Below, piece by piece: positions 36,599-46,782 of a stretch of 64,000 nt of DNA (positions are counted from its first letter, which is position 1; each line of letters opens with the position of its first letter). Where the stretch lies: contig NZ_JBIFNP010000001.1 in the NCBI RefSeq assembly GCF_043945595.1, forward strand, positions 2,914,001 through 2,978,000, read 5' to 3'. A model generated the notes under the pieces. It made no database searches. It saw only the letters and a list, made by a program, of their open reading frames with translations, and was not told the origin of the DNA. The translations under genes were made by a program, and so were the position numbers. This stretch comes from Paenibacillus_S sp043945595. GTDB taxonomy: Bacteria; Bacillota; Bacilli; Paenibacillales; NBRC-103111.

Positions 36599-37799
36599 AT
36601 GATGAAATGGAAACCGGACCTTATGGATTTTATGGACATCTAATTTTATCGCGGTGGCGGGGGTCAGTTTGATCATCCCGTTCCTGCCCTTGTATATCGA
36701 AGAGCTTGGGGTTCATCAGCTGAAAGATATTAATCTATGGTCGGGGTGGATCTTTGCTGCGCAATCGGTGACGGCTGTAATTTTCCAGCCTTTATGGGGC
36801 GCGATGGCCGACAAATACGGACGCAAAGTGATGCTTCTGAGGGCTGGAATCGGGATGGCGGTTATGACCCTCCTCATGGGATTTGTCAGCGCGCCCTGGC
36901 AACTGCTTGCATTGCGGCTGGTCAACGGCATTTTTTCCGGCTTTATCTCCATGTCCATCTCGCTGCAGGCGTCGATCACCCCGGATGAACATGCAGGGAA
37001 GGCCTTAGGTACATTACAGACAGGCCAAATGGCAGGGAGCTTGATCGGCCCTCTGATCGGAGGCATTCTCGCGGAAGCCTTCGGGTTTCGCACTGTATTC
37101 GTCCTGACCGGGATGATTCTCCTTATGGCGAGTGTCGTCGTAATGATCTTCGTGGACAGAGGAGCGCCTGTGCAATCCAAAGAGAAAGAACGTTCCCGCG
37201 GAGCGGGAGACTGGCGAACGCTGACACCGTTGATTCCGATATTTATCGCGACCTCGGTCACCCAAATCGGGATGATGTCCATTCAGCCGATTCTATCCAT
37301 CTATACGAAATCGCTCTATCATGGCGTTCATCTTGAATTTATTGCGGGGCTGGTGGTCTCCATCACCGGTGTCGCCAATTTGATTGGGTCTCCCTTGCTC
37401 GGGCGTTACGGGGATCGCATCGGTCAGCGGCAAATCCTCATTTTTTCGCTGGTGATGTCGGGCTTGACGTTCATCCCGCAGGCTTTAACCCATAATATAA
37501 CCGTCCTCCTGATCGGGCGATTCCTGCTCGGACTGTTTGTAGGCGGTATGCTGCCGTCTCTTAATGTTCTTGTTAAGAAGCTGGCTCCGCGGGAGATTCA
37601 GGCCCGGGCCTTCGGCTTCAATTCGTCGGCCCAATTTCTCGGCAACCTGATCGGCCCTCTATTGGGAAGTACGGTGTCTGCGGTGTATGACATCCATTAT
37701 GTTTTCTATATCACGATGAGCATTCTTTTTGCGAATGCGTTGATGCTGCTGTTTAATCGCAAGCTGGAACAAACGATCGCCAATAAAGCCCGATCCTGA
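36599..37799 (+). pseudogene. MFS multidrug-type exporter, one-base insertion at codon 5
   Basis: The natural start is ATG 36599, overlapping the preceding stop (ATGA). It reads MMKWK, then, after one extra C in AAACCGGACC (36611-36620), RTLWILWTSNFIAVAGVSLIIPFLPLYIEELGV and on through 12 membrane helices to 37799. Motif A appears as GAMADKYGRKVMLL. The protein resembles proton-driven drug or metabolite efflux pumps of the DHA1 group. In the TetR-regulated operon it is the likely exporter for the compound that also induces TetR. If the extra C is an error, the protein is intact at about 399 residues. Confidence 0.88.
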
Positions 37800-37887
37800 C
37801 TGTGATTTCATTGGTCTGAGTAGGCAGGGCATCTAATTTCTGGAGTCAGCATGTTCCCAGCATTAAACAAACATACGAAGGCGTAAT

Positions 37888-38059
37888 GAGGCCACTGAAA
37901 AACTAGCGGAGAGTACGGAATCGTTCTGTAGAAGCGAAAGTGTTCGCCTTTGTCCTTGGATTTCAACCGCTACAAGCGGAAGATCTTCAAAGAAATCCAG
38001 GGACAACAGCGATCGGAAGAATGTTCCGTACTCGTAGCGATGACTTTTTCAGTGGCCTC
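37888..38059. mobile_element. 172-bp MITE with the ends of the IS1182-like element
   Basis: The left 17 bases (GAGGCCACTGAAAAACT) equal the left end of the IS at 2417, and the right 18 bases (GACTTTTTCAGTGGCCTC) equal the right end of that IS; the two ends differ from each other at the inner bases, so the match is end-specific. The interior is a fold-back structure (GAGTACGGAA with TTCCGTACTC; TGTCCTTGGATTTC with GAAATCCAGGGACA). It is flanked by AGGCGTAAT (37879-37887) and AGGCGTTAT (38060-38068), a 9-bp duplication with one mismatch. It encodes nothing; it is probably mobilised by the IS1182-like transposase. Confidence 0.85.
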
Positions 38060-38157
38060 AGGCGTTATGCGGGTGTTTAATGCTGGAAAACCAGTCTTTA
38101 TGGAGGTACAATGGCAGAGGAGGTTTATGTCGGGTGCCTCGCTTGATCTCAGAAATT

Positions 38158-38171
38158 TGCATGCGCTTACA
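38158..38171. promoter_or_regulatory. cre-like catabolite-response site
   Basis: TGCATGCGCTTACA matches 12 of 14 positions of the CcpA consensus, 83 bp before the GH106-like gene. Confidence 0.45.
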
Positions 38172-38253
38172 TATGGAGCTGTTGATATACACTCATAAAC
38201 AAATATCCAGAAGGCTTAGCCATAAGAAAAAAGAAAACGAGGAGTGGTAAGAA

Positions 38254-41200
38254 ATGATTAGGGAGCATCTGCCGACGTTTGAGCGGGAACTGCACAATGT
38301 CATTCCCGGCACGATTATCGAAGAATTTAAAGATCCCAAGCTGTCCCGCCCGATGGTTCGCTATTGGTTCCCGGATGCCTCCGCCGCCGCGACGGAGCAG
38401 GGCTTGGAAGTGGTTCGGCAGGAGCTGCGGGACATGTACAAAGCCGGCTACAGCGGCGTGGAAATCGCCATGGTGCCTCGGTTTGCCATCTTCGATTCCA
38501 AGAAATACGGCTGGGGTTCCCCTCTGTTTCAGAAGCTGATTAAGGAAATCCTGAAAGAATGCAACACATTTAGCGATCCGCCCTTCAAGGTAGACTTCAC
38601 AAGTACCCCGCAGTGGCCGGTGTCGGTAGACACCATCGATCCTAATGATGATGCGGCGTCGATGGAAATCGCGTATAAGATGCAGAAAATCACGTCCTTG
38701 ACCGGTGCGATGAATCTGGAGCTGCCGGCAAAGCGTCGGCTGGATTTTGCCGGAGCCCCGTTTATTTTTCAGGACCGGTTTACGGCTGCAACGGCTGCCA
38801 AGGTAACTGCAGTAGGGGAGAACGGCGTTCTTGTGCTCGATCCTGCTTCGATGAAGGATATCACCGGTTCGGTATCCGAAAGAGATGATCTTACGACTCC
38901 CGCCGGTATTCCCGACATGAATGATCCGTATTGCCGACAGGAGTACGCAAATCTCCGCATGAAGCTCGACGGCGATCGTCCGGACTACTCCATGCAGGAG
39001 AACTTTCAAGATCTTCCCGTAACGGACGTTAACGTTATGCGTGTTTTTGGTGAAGCGCCTCCAGAAGGGACCGCGGAAAAAGTCGACGCGCAGGGACGCA
39101 GGAAGCGTTTGGCGGACATCCAGTCTTATTACAGGATCAGCGACCTCTCCTTGTTGGGCATCCCGAATACGGTGGACAGCGAGAACAGCATCAAGCCGGG
39201 GGACTGGGTCTTATTTGGTTTTTACCAACGCGGCACCGGCCATTCGCTGGGCTCGGATGTCAAAATGTTTTATCCGGTCAACAACGGCGAACCCGGCATC
39301 CCCTATGTGATCGATCACTTCAGCACCTATGGCAGCCATTCCACCCAAAGCTTCTGGGATCACAAAATCTTTGATGCCGAATTGCTCGAATTGCTGGAGC
39401 AAAACCGCGGCGGTCTGTTCGAGGACTCCATTGAAACGCTGAGCGCCAGCCCGTTCTGGTCCGAAAAACCTGCAGCGGCGATTTGTTGAGCTCCGCGGTT
39501 ACGATATCACGCCCTATTTGCCGCTGATCCTTACGGCAGGTCACGGCAAAAGCGACAAGATCACCCCCTACGATTCCGGTCATTATACCGCTGCCGACGG
39601 CAGCCATATCCGATTTATCGAAGACTACTACGCGACCTTGACGGACATGTATATACAAGACTACATATCGGACATGCAGCGATGGGCGAACGAGAAATTT
39701 AAAGGCACGTACCGGGCGCAAGCCTATAATACGACGGGCATGAAATCCCGTATGAACCTGGATACGCCCCGAACGGCGCTGGTGGTAGGGATATCCGAAG
39801 GCGAATCCCTCAATTTTGCAACCAATTACGACCGCTTCCGCGGCATCTCCGGCGGAGTTAACATTTCCGGAAAGCAGCTGATTTCGGACGAAGTGCTGGC
39901 TCTCATGCCTCGCGCCTATGATATGCCTTTTTCCGAATCCATTGCAACCATCAATCGCGATTTCTCAGTGGGGGTCAACCACATGGTAGTCCATGGCATT
40001 TCAACTGCCAGGGCAAGTGACGAATACGACGGCGGTTTATGGAGCCAGTGGCCCGGCTGGCACGCGTTCGGGGCCTATGTGGCCGACAGCTGGTCGGCTC
40101 GCCAGCCCTATTACGAGGATCTGCAAACGATGAACGATTACATGGCCCGTCTGCAGGCCGTTATGCAGAACGGCCAGCCCAAGATCGATCTTCTGCTCTT
40201 CGCGCCCAACGCTTTCGTCGGCGACGGAGATACAAGCGACAACAGGGACCGGCCCTTGCTGCGCGAAGCGCTGGATAAAGGCTTTACGTACGATCTGGTG
40301 TCGGAAGACGCGCTGCTTCACAGCCATTCCATCGTGCACAATGGCGTGCTGATTCCGAACGGACCCGGCTATAAGGCGCTGGTCGTGTACGATGCTCCCG
40401 GAGTTTCCATCGCGGCAGCGAGCAAGATGAAGGAGTATGCCGAAGCGGGCCTGCCCATCCTATTCATCGGCGGGATGCCGCACCGCGTACTTGGCATCTC
40501 GGGTGACGTTTTCGGGATTAGCGCGAGGCAAACCGAGGCGGAGCTCGCAGCTGTGATGGACGAGCTGGCCGATAACGACCACGTGTATGTGATTGACAGC
40601 ATAGCCGATCTCGCGGGTAAGCTAGCCCAAATAAATCTGAAGCCTGCTGCTTCTTATGATTTTCGGTATATGCGTAATCTTCGCCGTGTAGATAACGAAG
40701 GGACGAGCTATTATTACCTGTACAACAACGCCGAGGAAGACGCGGATGTTCAGGTTGCATTGGAGGGAGACGGACTTCCTTATAAACTGAATTGCTGGAA
40801 TGGCGATATGACGCCTATTACGGAATATGACAAGACCGCGTGCGGCCTTGTCCTACGAGTTCAACTGGAAAGCACGGAATCCGTCATTATTGCCTTAACG
40901 CATGATACCGGCCGTTTTGGAGCGGCGCCCGCCCTAAGTGTTACCGAACTCGGAAACGGTGAAGTGGTGTTCAAGGACGGCAAGCTACATTATCGTGCTC
41001 CTCAGAGCGGGCAGTATGACCTGACCCTCTCAGACGGCACGCATCTCAGCATGGAGACCACCGTCCCTGAAGCGATCAGCATGAATGAAGGCTGGACCTT
41101 CGAACTGGAGAGCTGGGGGCCCTTTGACGACTATTCCGATAAACCGACAACCTTGTCACAAAAAACAGCTATTGTGTTTGAGAATTTCACCCTTACTAGC

Positions 41201-41707
41201 TGGAAAGAAATTCATGCCGACGACGAGCAAATCCGTACATTGCAATTGAATAACATAGCTCCGGAGAAGCTCGCGGCACTCGGCGGCAATCCGATGGGAT
41301 CGGTCGCTGGGGTCGGCCGTTACAAGAAAACCTTTGTCCTGCCTAAGCTCGGCACCTGCGAGGGCTACTATTTGAAATTCAGCCATGGCCATGACCAAGT
41401 CACCCGGATTATCGTGATTGGCCGCAGCATCGGCGCCCTCGACCAAAGCAAGAGTATTTTTGATATAGGCCGACTGTTAACGGAAGGAAGCAACACCATT
41501 GAGATTACACTTTCCACAACACTCAACAACCGGCTGAAAATCGAATATGTAACGCCTGATTACTGGAAGGAGCAGATGAAAAAAGGTATTCATTACGAAA
41601 CCGATCATCCGAGATATGGCGGGCTCCTTTTCGAAAAAAGCACGGTGCGTCCTTACGGCTTGACTGCCGTTTCGCTGATCCCTTACTCCGACTCGGAGCT
41701 GAAATGA
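38254..41707 (+). pseudogene. GH106-like alpha-L-rhamnosidase, single-base frameshift
   Basis: The first frame (38254-39489) starts with the GH106-type FKDPKLSRPMVRYWFPDA and an (beta/alpha)8-like domain. It runs to SASPFWSE, and the second frame resumes LQRRFVELRGYDITPYLPLI and continues to 41707. The extra A in GAAAAACCTGCAG (39462-39475) explains the break. The joined product is about 1150 residues, with FAPNAFVGDGD and WNGDMTPI as later landmarks and a beta-sandwich carbohydrate domain at the C-terminus. GAGGAG precedes the ATG. There is no signal peptide. It would cleave terminal alpha-L-rhamnose from imported oligosaccharides; GH106 assignment is by eye and the specificity is inferred. 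Confidence 0.75.
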
Positions 41708-41789
41708 TCCCCGCCCGGTCTGGGATGCTACGATGGTTTTTCATGAGGACGGGAACTGCATACCTAGAGTGATAGGGAGCTGACGATCT

Positions 41790-42506
41790 ATGCATGTATT
41801 GAAGGATATTTTCTTATTAACCGGCCAATCGTACGGTACTTCTTCTAATGCTTATGCGGTTCTTGGAGAGGGGGCTATCATCCTAATCGACTGCGGAACC
41901 GGCAGCGAAGACTTGAAGCTGATCGAACAGAATCTGGCGCAATGGGGGCTGGAGCAATATCCGATAAGCCATCTGCTGCTGACGCATTCTCATTTTGACC
42001 ACAGCGGCAATGCCCACATCTTCAGCAAGAGAGGCGTTCAATTGATAGCGGGCTCTGGAGACGCCGAAGGCATCGAGACGGGGGACGAGCGGACGTTGTT
42101 CTATTCGTACCGGCAAAATTATGTTCCCTGCCAGGTTGACCGCAAAGTGAAGGATGGCGATATATTCACGCTCTCGGGGCTGCAATTTGAAGTCATCCAT
42201 GTTCCCGGGCATTCCCGCGGTTCGGTTGTATACAAGCTGATCCACCGAAACCAAGTGATTTTATTTACAGGCGATACGGTCATGCCGGGCCCGAACGGTC
42301 AGCCCAAGCTGGGGGTCACCGTTGCCGAAGATTTTAATGCGGAGCATTATTTGAAGTCCCTCAATCGTTTATCCAAAATGGAAGCCGATGCCGTCCTCGG
42401 CGGACACTTTCAGCCATGCTTGCGGAATGCGACGTTTCTGCTCAGACGCGGGTATCGGACCGGACTGATTCAGCTTCGGGCGCCTTCGATCCCTACATTG
42501 CAGTAG
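41790..42506 (+). CDS. Metallo-beta-lactamase-fold hydrolase
   Basis: This 238-residue protein has the MBL zinc motif THSHFDHSG at residues about 66-74, then GHS (H at about 139), GDT and a final GGH. These bind two metal ions in glyoxalase II or lactonase-type relatives. In a glycan locus a sugar lactonase or thioesterase function is plausible but not shown. It lies 82 bp after the GH106-like gene and is followed by a strong terminator at 42621, so it ends that transcription unit. Confidence 0.85.
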   Translation: MHVLKDIFLLTGQSYGTSSNAYAVLGEGAIILIDCGTGSEDLKLIEQNLAQWGLEQYPISHLLLTHSHFDHSGNAHIFSKRGVQLIAGSGDAEGIETGDERTLFYSYRQNYVPCQVDRKVKDGDIFTLSGLQFEVIHVPGHSRGSVVYKLIHRNQVILFTGDTVMPGPNGQPKLGVTVAEDFNAEHYLKSLNRLSKMEADAVLGGHFQPCLRNATFLLRRGYRTGLIQLRAPSIPTLQ

Positions 42507-43037
42507 AGGGGAGCGTGCAAGCATAGAAGGGGCTGGAGGATCATCAGTCGTAGTTTAGGCAAAATATGCGGATGCGGCACCGAAAAGCGGACGAAATGGA
42601 CGGCATCCTCAAGCAATACGTTCCGCCCTCTTCATATAGGGGGCGGAATTTTTTTTGGTGCCATATTTTAAATCACAAGAAGGTATGTCCGCTGGTAAAG
42701 AGCTGCAGGGAAGTGAAGCTGCGCACCAAGATTGTTACCATCGCTTTGATAATATCACAATGACAATTTTTATTTTCAGCATTGGATCGGCAGCGACTTT
42801 AAGCTATCAGGCAGCTTAATTGATGAGAACAAAATATGAGCTCCGGTGCCAGCTTCACCTTGAGCGGCCGGCTTTTCCGGACGCATATAGTTCGAACGCT
42901 CTACCAGGTTTCCTGGCCATGGGGCTGTAATAAAATTCGATGTGATAAATGTCCATGACAATGCTCTCATAAGTCCATTCATTTTCCATAATCAAGTAAT
43001 TTACAATATATGAAAAGGCACGAGGACGGAGAGAGCT
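42507..43037. other. 531-bp intergenic region
   Basis: It contains the terminator at 42621-42656. On the minus strand, 42776-43000 reads as protein-like in two frames (MENEWTYESIVMDIYHIEFYYS, then PWPGNLVERSNYMRPEKP), perhaps a decayed gene, with no family I recognise. Confidence 0.4.
42621..42656 (+). terminator. Strong rho-independent terminator
   Basis: TTCCGCCCTC pairs with GGGGGCGGAA (one G-U) around a short loop, followed by eight T residues. Confidence 0.9.
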
Positions 43038-44007
43038 ATGAGTAAATATGTTATTGGAATTGACCTGGGTGGAACCCATATTAAGTCTGCCATTTTCAGC
43101 TTAGAATTAGTAAAAATTCACGAAAGAAGCGACCCCACGGAAGCGGCAGAACGGACCTGCGTATGTGTTAAATAAAATGACAGAAATTGTTCAAGAGATG
43201 ATGTCGTTCGAAGGCATCCATCCAACTTCTATTAAGTGCATGGGGATGGGAATTCCCGGTTTGCTGAATCCGGATGAAGGTCTATCCATATTTTCCCCCA
43301 ACTTTCCAGACTGGGAAAACATTCATGTTGTAAATCAAATGAAAGGTACTTTTGGCTTTCCTGTATTTATAGATAACGATGTTCGGGTAAATATGTATGG
43401 TGAATGGCTGTTTGGTGCAGGGGCCGGTTGCAAAAACTTGGTATTAATCACGTTAGGAACCGGGTTAGGATCGGGTATTATACATGATGGAAAAGTGCTC
43501 TACGGTACAACAGCCAGCGCGGGCGAAATCGGGCATATGAATATGTATCGAGAAGGCCGTCCATGTCGTTGCGGAAGTTCAGGCTGTCTGGGGAGGTACG
43601 TGTCTGGTGTAGGCATGGTCAAAACCTTAACAGACAAGCTAGAGGAAGGTCGGTCAAGCATCCTATTGCAATGGGTGGGACATGATCGGACGGCAATTAC
43701 TGCCCGTATGATCTCAGAGGCATACGATCTGGGAGATTCGCTTGCAATTGAGGTTATGCATGAAACCGGGAAACTTCTCGGATTTGGTCTTTCGAATGTA
43801 ATCAACCTATTGAATCCAGAAGTAGTTATCGTTGGCGGCGGGATGTCGGCAGCGGGTGATCGTCTGCTGAACTCGGTACGTGAAACTGTGGGAAATCATG
43901 CTTTAAAGCTTTCTTCCAGTGCCTGTAGAATAGAACAAGCGAAATTAGGCGGGCAAGCCGGTGTGATCGGTGCGGCAGCATATGCAATCAGAAAGATAAC
44001 TTCTTAA
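43038..44007 (+). pseudogene. ROK-family sugar kinase, single-base insertion
   Basis: Starts at ATG 43038 with MSKYVIGIDLGGTHIKSAIF, the ROK phosphate-binding motif. The first frame stops at about 43175; one extra C right before GGACC (43152) explains it, since the next frame then reads EAAEGPAYVLNKMTEIVQEMM and runs to 44007. Catalytic and zinc motifs follow: IDNDVR, EIGHMNMYREGRPCRCGSSGCL with CRCGSSGC as the zinc site. The reconstructed length of about 322 residues is normal. It would phosphorylate a hexose with ATP; whether it is glucose, mannose or another sugar cannot be read. It may be intact in the organism. Confidence 0.88.
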
Positions 44008-44193
44008 AGAGCTAACCTGATTTTAAGTAGTTACGTCAGAAGGCATCTTGGTAAGGGCACATTTACCTGCCGGAAAAGAGGAAGCTGATAGCCAGAAATC
44101 GTAAAAGCCTCCTTAAAAAACAAAGCCATATACTTAAGAGAAGGGCAGCCGGTCAATTAGGCAGGCTGTCCTTCGGGGAAGCTCCAATCCAGC

Positions 44194-44610
44194 TCAATCG
44201 GAAGAGTCGGCATGCCAGGACTTTAGCATCTCTTGAGCTTTTTGCGGATTGTCTATGAGTAGAATCCGATACTCCAGCATCTTGTTAAGAGTGTGCAGCA
44301 TTTGGTCGTATTCTTCCTTCTTGCTTTCGATCTCCTTTTTCTTGCCCCGAATCCAATCTATAATCTGCAGGTTCGTGCGCGCATTGGTGTCGTGATCCTG
44401 CAGAACTTCCTTCAATTCAGCCAGCGAACACCCGATGGACTGAAACTTCTTGATGAGCTTCAATCGCTCGATAGCTTCCTCCGAATAGTTGCGGTAATTG
44501 TTGCTTTCTCGCCGGACATGCCGATCGTCCAGCAAGCCTTCCTTTTCATAAAAGCGGATCGTATGGATCGTTAATCCCATCCTGTCCGCCAGTTCTTGAA
44601 TTTTCATCAT
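44194..44610 (-). CDS. MerR-family transcriptional regulator
   Basis: This 138-residue protein starts at ATG 44610, which has AAGGAG at the right distance. The N-terminal MerR winged helix-turn-helix reads IQELADRMGLTIHTIRFYEKEGL (residues about 2-24). A dimerisation coiled coil at about 80-118 follows (GKKKEIESKKEEYDQMLHTLNK). No effector-binding cysteine cluster is visible, so metal sensing is unlikely. It is divergent from the SDR-like gene at 44703, and the shared gap contains a promoter with a 19-bp spacer, typical of MerR targets. Confidence 0.88.
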   Translation of the reverse strand: MMKIQELADRMGLTIHTIRFYEKEGLLDDRHVRRESNNYRNYSEEAIERLKLIKKFQSIGCSLAELKEVLQDHDTNARTNLQIIDWIRGKKKEIESKKEEYDQMLHTLNKMLEYRILLIDNPQKAQEMLKSWHADSSD

Positions 44611-44630
44611 TATTTCTCCTTTTGGGCTGC

Positions 44631-44661
44631 TTGCCCTAGAGTTCACTTCATAGTTTATACT
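44631..44661 (+). promoter_or_regulatory. MerR-type promoter with 19-bp spacer
   Basis: -35 TTGCCC (44631-44636) and -10 TATACT (44656-44661) are 19 bp apart, the overlong spacing corrected by MerR-family activators. The spacer begins CTAGAG and ends near CATAG, a weak dyad. Confidence 0.55.
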
Positions 44662-44702
44662 TAACACATTCAAGCAGTCAATTTATGAGGGAGGATATCA
44701 TT

Positions 44703-45548
44703 ATGCATATTTTTGTTACAGGAGCAACAGGGTACGTCGGTTCCGCGGTTGTCCGGGAACTGATCGGCGCGGGACATACAGTGACGGGTCTTTGCCGTTC
44801 TGAAGACAAAGCCGCAGGATTAAAGGCGGCGAGGGCCGAAGCGGTATACGGCACGCTGGACGATCTGGACACTTTGCGCAGCGCCGCGGCGGCTGCGGAC
44901 GGCGTGATTCATTTGGCGTTCACCAATGATTTTTCCGACTTTGATGGTGCGCTGGCTCTAGATTTGCGGGCCGTTGAAGCCATTGGAGCGGCGCTCGAAG
45001 GCTCCGGGAAGCCGTTCATTACCACGGCTCATGCCAATGGACATACCGTGGATCAAGCAGTGCTCGCCATGGCAGAGCGGGGGATTCGGGCATCTATCGT
45101 CTCGCTTGCACCGTCCGTTCACGGCGAAGGCGATAAGGGCTTTGTGCCAATGATGATCGACATCGCCCGGGCGAAGGGCTTCGCCGCCTACATCGGCGAC
45201 GGAATGAACCGCTGGCCGGCGGTTCACCGCCTGGATGCGGCGGTTCTGTACCGTCTGGCGCTGGAATCCGCCCCGGCGGGTTCACGGCTGCTTGGCGCCG
45301 GTGATGAAGGCATACCGCTGCGCGAGATCGCCGCGGTCATCGGGCGGCAATTGAACGTGCCGGCGGCCAGCATAACACCGGAAGAAGCTGCCGCGCATTT
45401 CGGCTTTCTCGGCCCCATTGCGGCATTCGACATCACAAGCCTGTACAACGCTGAGCAAGCGAGTCTGGCAACGCGTGAGCTTCTAGGCTGGCAACCTATG
45501 CAGCCCGGACTGATCGCCGATCTCGAAGAAGGGCATTATTTTGCATAA
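44703..45548 (+). CDS. NAD(P)-binding SDR-like (atypical) protein
   Basis: This 281-residue protein starts at ATG 44703 after GGAGG. A Rossmann start MHIFVTGATGYVGSAVVREL gives the nucleotide-binding motif TGATGYVG. It then shows RSEDKAAGLKAA and VIHLAFTND, as in atypical/extended SDR proteins related to NAD-dependent epimerases. Compared with what I know of close relatives, the stretch after PFITTAHANGH jumps directly to VDQAVLAMAERGIRAS, so a segment of about 25 residues may be missing; this may or may not abolish catalysis. It is divergent from MerR, which probably induces it. Confidence 0.8.
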   Translation: MHIFVTGATGYVGSAVVRELIGAGHTVTGLCRSEDKAAGLKAARAEAVYGTLDDLDTLRSAAAAADGVIHLAFTNDFSDFDGALALDLRAVEAIGAALEGSGKPFITTAHANGHTVDQAVLAMAERGIRASIVSLAPSVHGEGDKGFVPMMIDIARAKGFAAYIGDGMNRWPAVHRLDAAVLYRLALESAPAGSRLLGAGDEGIPLREIAAVIGRQLNVPAASITPEEAAAHFGFLGPIAAFDITSLYNAEQASLATRELLGWQPMQPGLIADLEEGHYFA

Positions 45549-45587
45549 AATGGGAGAGAGTATTAAAAGCTCTTAAATAGCGGCATG

Positions 45588-45628
45588 AAAAATGACCAGA
45601 GAATTTATATTCTGTCTGGTCATTTTTT
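45588..45628. terminator. Bidirectional terminator between converging genes
   Basis: AAAAATGACCAGA pairs with TCTGGTCATTTTT and has T runs on both strands. Confidence 0.92.
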
Positions 45629-45631
45629 ACA

Positions 45632-46585
45632 TTACATTATGTATTTCCATAAAAGCCAGGATACGAATGCGGACAGCCAAGATATGAATCCGAAAACCAT
45701 CACGATTTTATTTTCACTCCAACCGTATTTCAAGCTAAAGTGATAATGAATAGGTGCCATTCGAAATATCCTTAGTTTGGTTTTCTTGTAATACCATACC
45801 TGCAAGATAACGGATAATTGTTCCGCTAAATACACAGAAAATAAGATGGGGATCAAGATTTCGACCTTTTCTATAACCGCCAGAAAGGCGAGTGAACCCC
45901 CGATAGCAAGGGATCCCGTATCTCCCATAAAGGCTTTGGCAGGATAAATATTGTATATAAATAAGCCTAGCAAACAGCCGATCATCACTAAAGAAAAAGT
46001 CTGGACTTCCACCTTCTCCGAGATCACAAAGAAGAAAAAGAATGTCGGTATCGCCACATTTATGAGAAGGCCGTCGAGGCCGTCGGTAAAGTTTATTGCA
46101 TTGGCAGAACCTACAATAAATAAGAGCATGAGAATCAGATAAACGGAAATGGGGAGGTTAATTGAATAATCTTCAAATAGGATGATTTCTGAGCTTAAAT
46201 TGAACTGAAATAACAATATAACAAGCAAAATAGTGGTAAACGCAAATTGAAAGAGGAGCTTTGCCTTTCCGGATATACCCGAGGGATCTTGAAAAGCTGC
46301 CTTCTTAAAATCATCCATAAAGCCTAATAAACTAAACAAAACAAATGTTGTTCCGATGAAAAGCACTAATGGTTTTGGGTGAAAATAAGTGGATGTAGCA
46401 ACTCCTGTAAGCAGGATGATTCCTGCCATAAGTGGAGTCCCGCGTTTGGCCTGATGTTCTTGAGGCAGCTCAGCCCTAATCGGTTGCGTCAGCTTCAAAC
46501 TGCGTAATCCCCAAATTAATATAGGTGTTAACATTGCAACAAGCAGAAACGAAATACCTAAAGCGCTAAATAATGAAGTCTCCAT
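45632..46585 (-). CDS. mraY: Phospho-N-acetylmuramoyl-pentapeptide-transferase, stand-alone copy
   Basis: This 317-residue polytopic membrane enzyme has MraY/WecA-type motifs. FSLLGFMDDFKK holds the first Asp pair, NAINFTDGLDGL the second, and AFMGDTGSLAIGG the third. RMAPIHYHFSLKYGWSENKIV is the MraY-specific HxH loop. MraY moves phospho-MurNAc-pentapeptide to undecaprenyl phosphate to make lipid I. ATG 46585 is preceded by AAGGAG. It is alone here, not in a dcw cluster, so it is probably a second copy. MraY is a target of natural inhibitors, and a spare copy could give tolerance; that is inference. Confidence 0.92.
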   Translation of the reverse strand: METSLFSALGISFLLVAMLTPILIWGLRSLKLTQPIRAELPQEHQAKRGTPLMAGIILLTGVATSTYFHPKPLVLFIGTTFVLFSLLGFMDDFKKAAFQDPSGISGKAKLLFQFAFTTILLVILLFQFNLSSEIILFEDYSINLPISVYLILMLLFIVGSANAINFTDGLDGLLINVAIPTFFFFFVISEKVEVQTFSLVMIGCLLGLFIYNIYPAKAFMGDTGSLAIGGSLAFLAVIEKVEILIPILFSVYLAEQLSVILQVWYYKKTKLRIFRMAPIHYHFSLKYGWSENKIVMVFGFISWLSAFVSWLLWKYIM

Positions 46586-46782
46586 TGGCTTCCTTCTCCT
46601 TCGTTGTCCAATAAGTGTAATTATATCCATATCTAAACATGGAAAATAAGAAAAAATATCCAGTTGTTTTTCTGTATTCTTTTTGACATAAGCTGCTATT
46701 TAAATTTAGCTTTAAATTTGGATATCTGTTTTTTTGAAACATTTTACTGCAATTCGGGGTAAATACTTAACTTTAACGTGTA

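Larger units (their letters stand above)
34650..36602 (+). pseudogene. Isochorismatase-family hydrolase gene split by an IS3-family element
   Basis: The N-terminal part (34650-34768) reads NTALLVM, then, after a one-base shift at GGAACCTGCAG (about 34690), LQNGIVSRFADKQELLLPVKQAIEA. The C-terminal part (36132-36602) resumes EAARSCGIPVIYVRV and ends MNEPRP. Joining them across the IS and one copy of the GAAGCTG duplication restores a typical isochorismatase-like fold of about 190 residues. The catalytic Lys is in LVTKRRVSAF. The usual nucleophile position reads GISTSGVVLST, Ser/Thr rather than Cys, as in a known subgroup. The stop overlaps the MFS start (ATGA). The IS truly inactivates this gene; the shift may be a sequencing error. 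Confidence 0.88.
37800..38253. other. 454-bp region holding a MITE in a palindrome
   Basis: No gene. Left palindrome arm CCAGCATTAAACA at 37857-37869, MITE at 37888-38059 with near-identical 9-bp flanks, right arm TGTTTAATGCTGG at 38074-38086, and a cre-like box at 38158-38171 upstream of the GH106-like gene. Confidence 0.75.

Noticed and set aside
37950..38198. An 82-codon frame across the MITE
   Set aside because: It crosses the MITE boundary, is made of fold-back repeat sequence and has no homology-like features.
42776..43079. Short minus-strand frames in the gap before the ROK gene
   Set aside because: Two overlapping frames look faintly protein-like but have no recognisable domain or credible ribosome binding site, so no gene is called.
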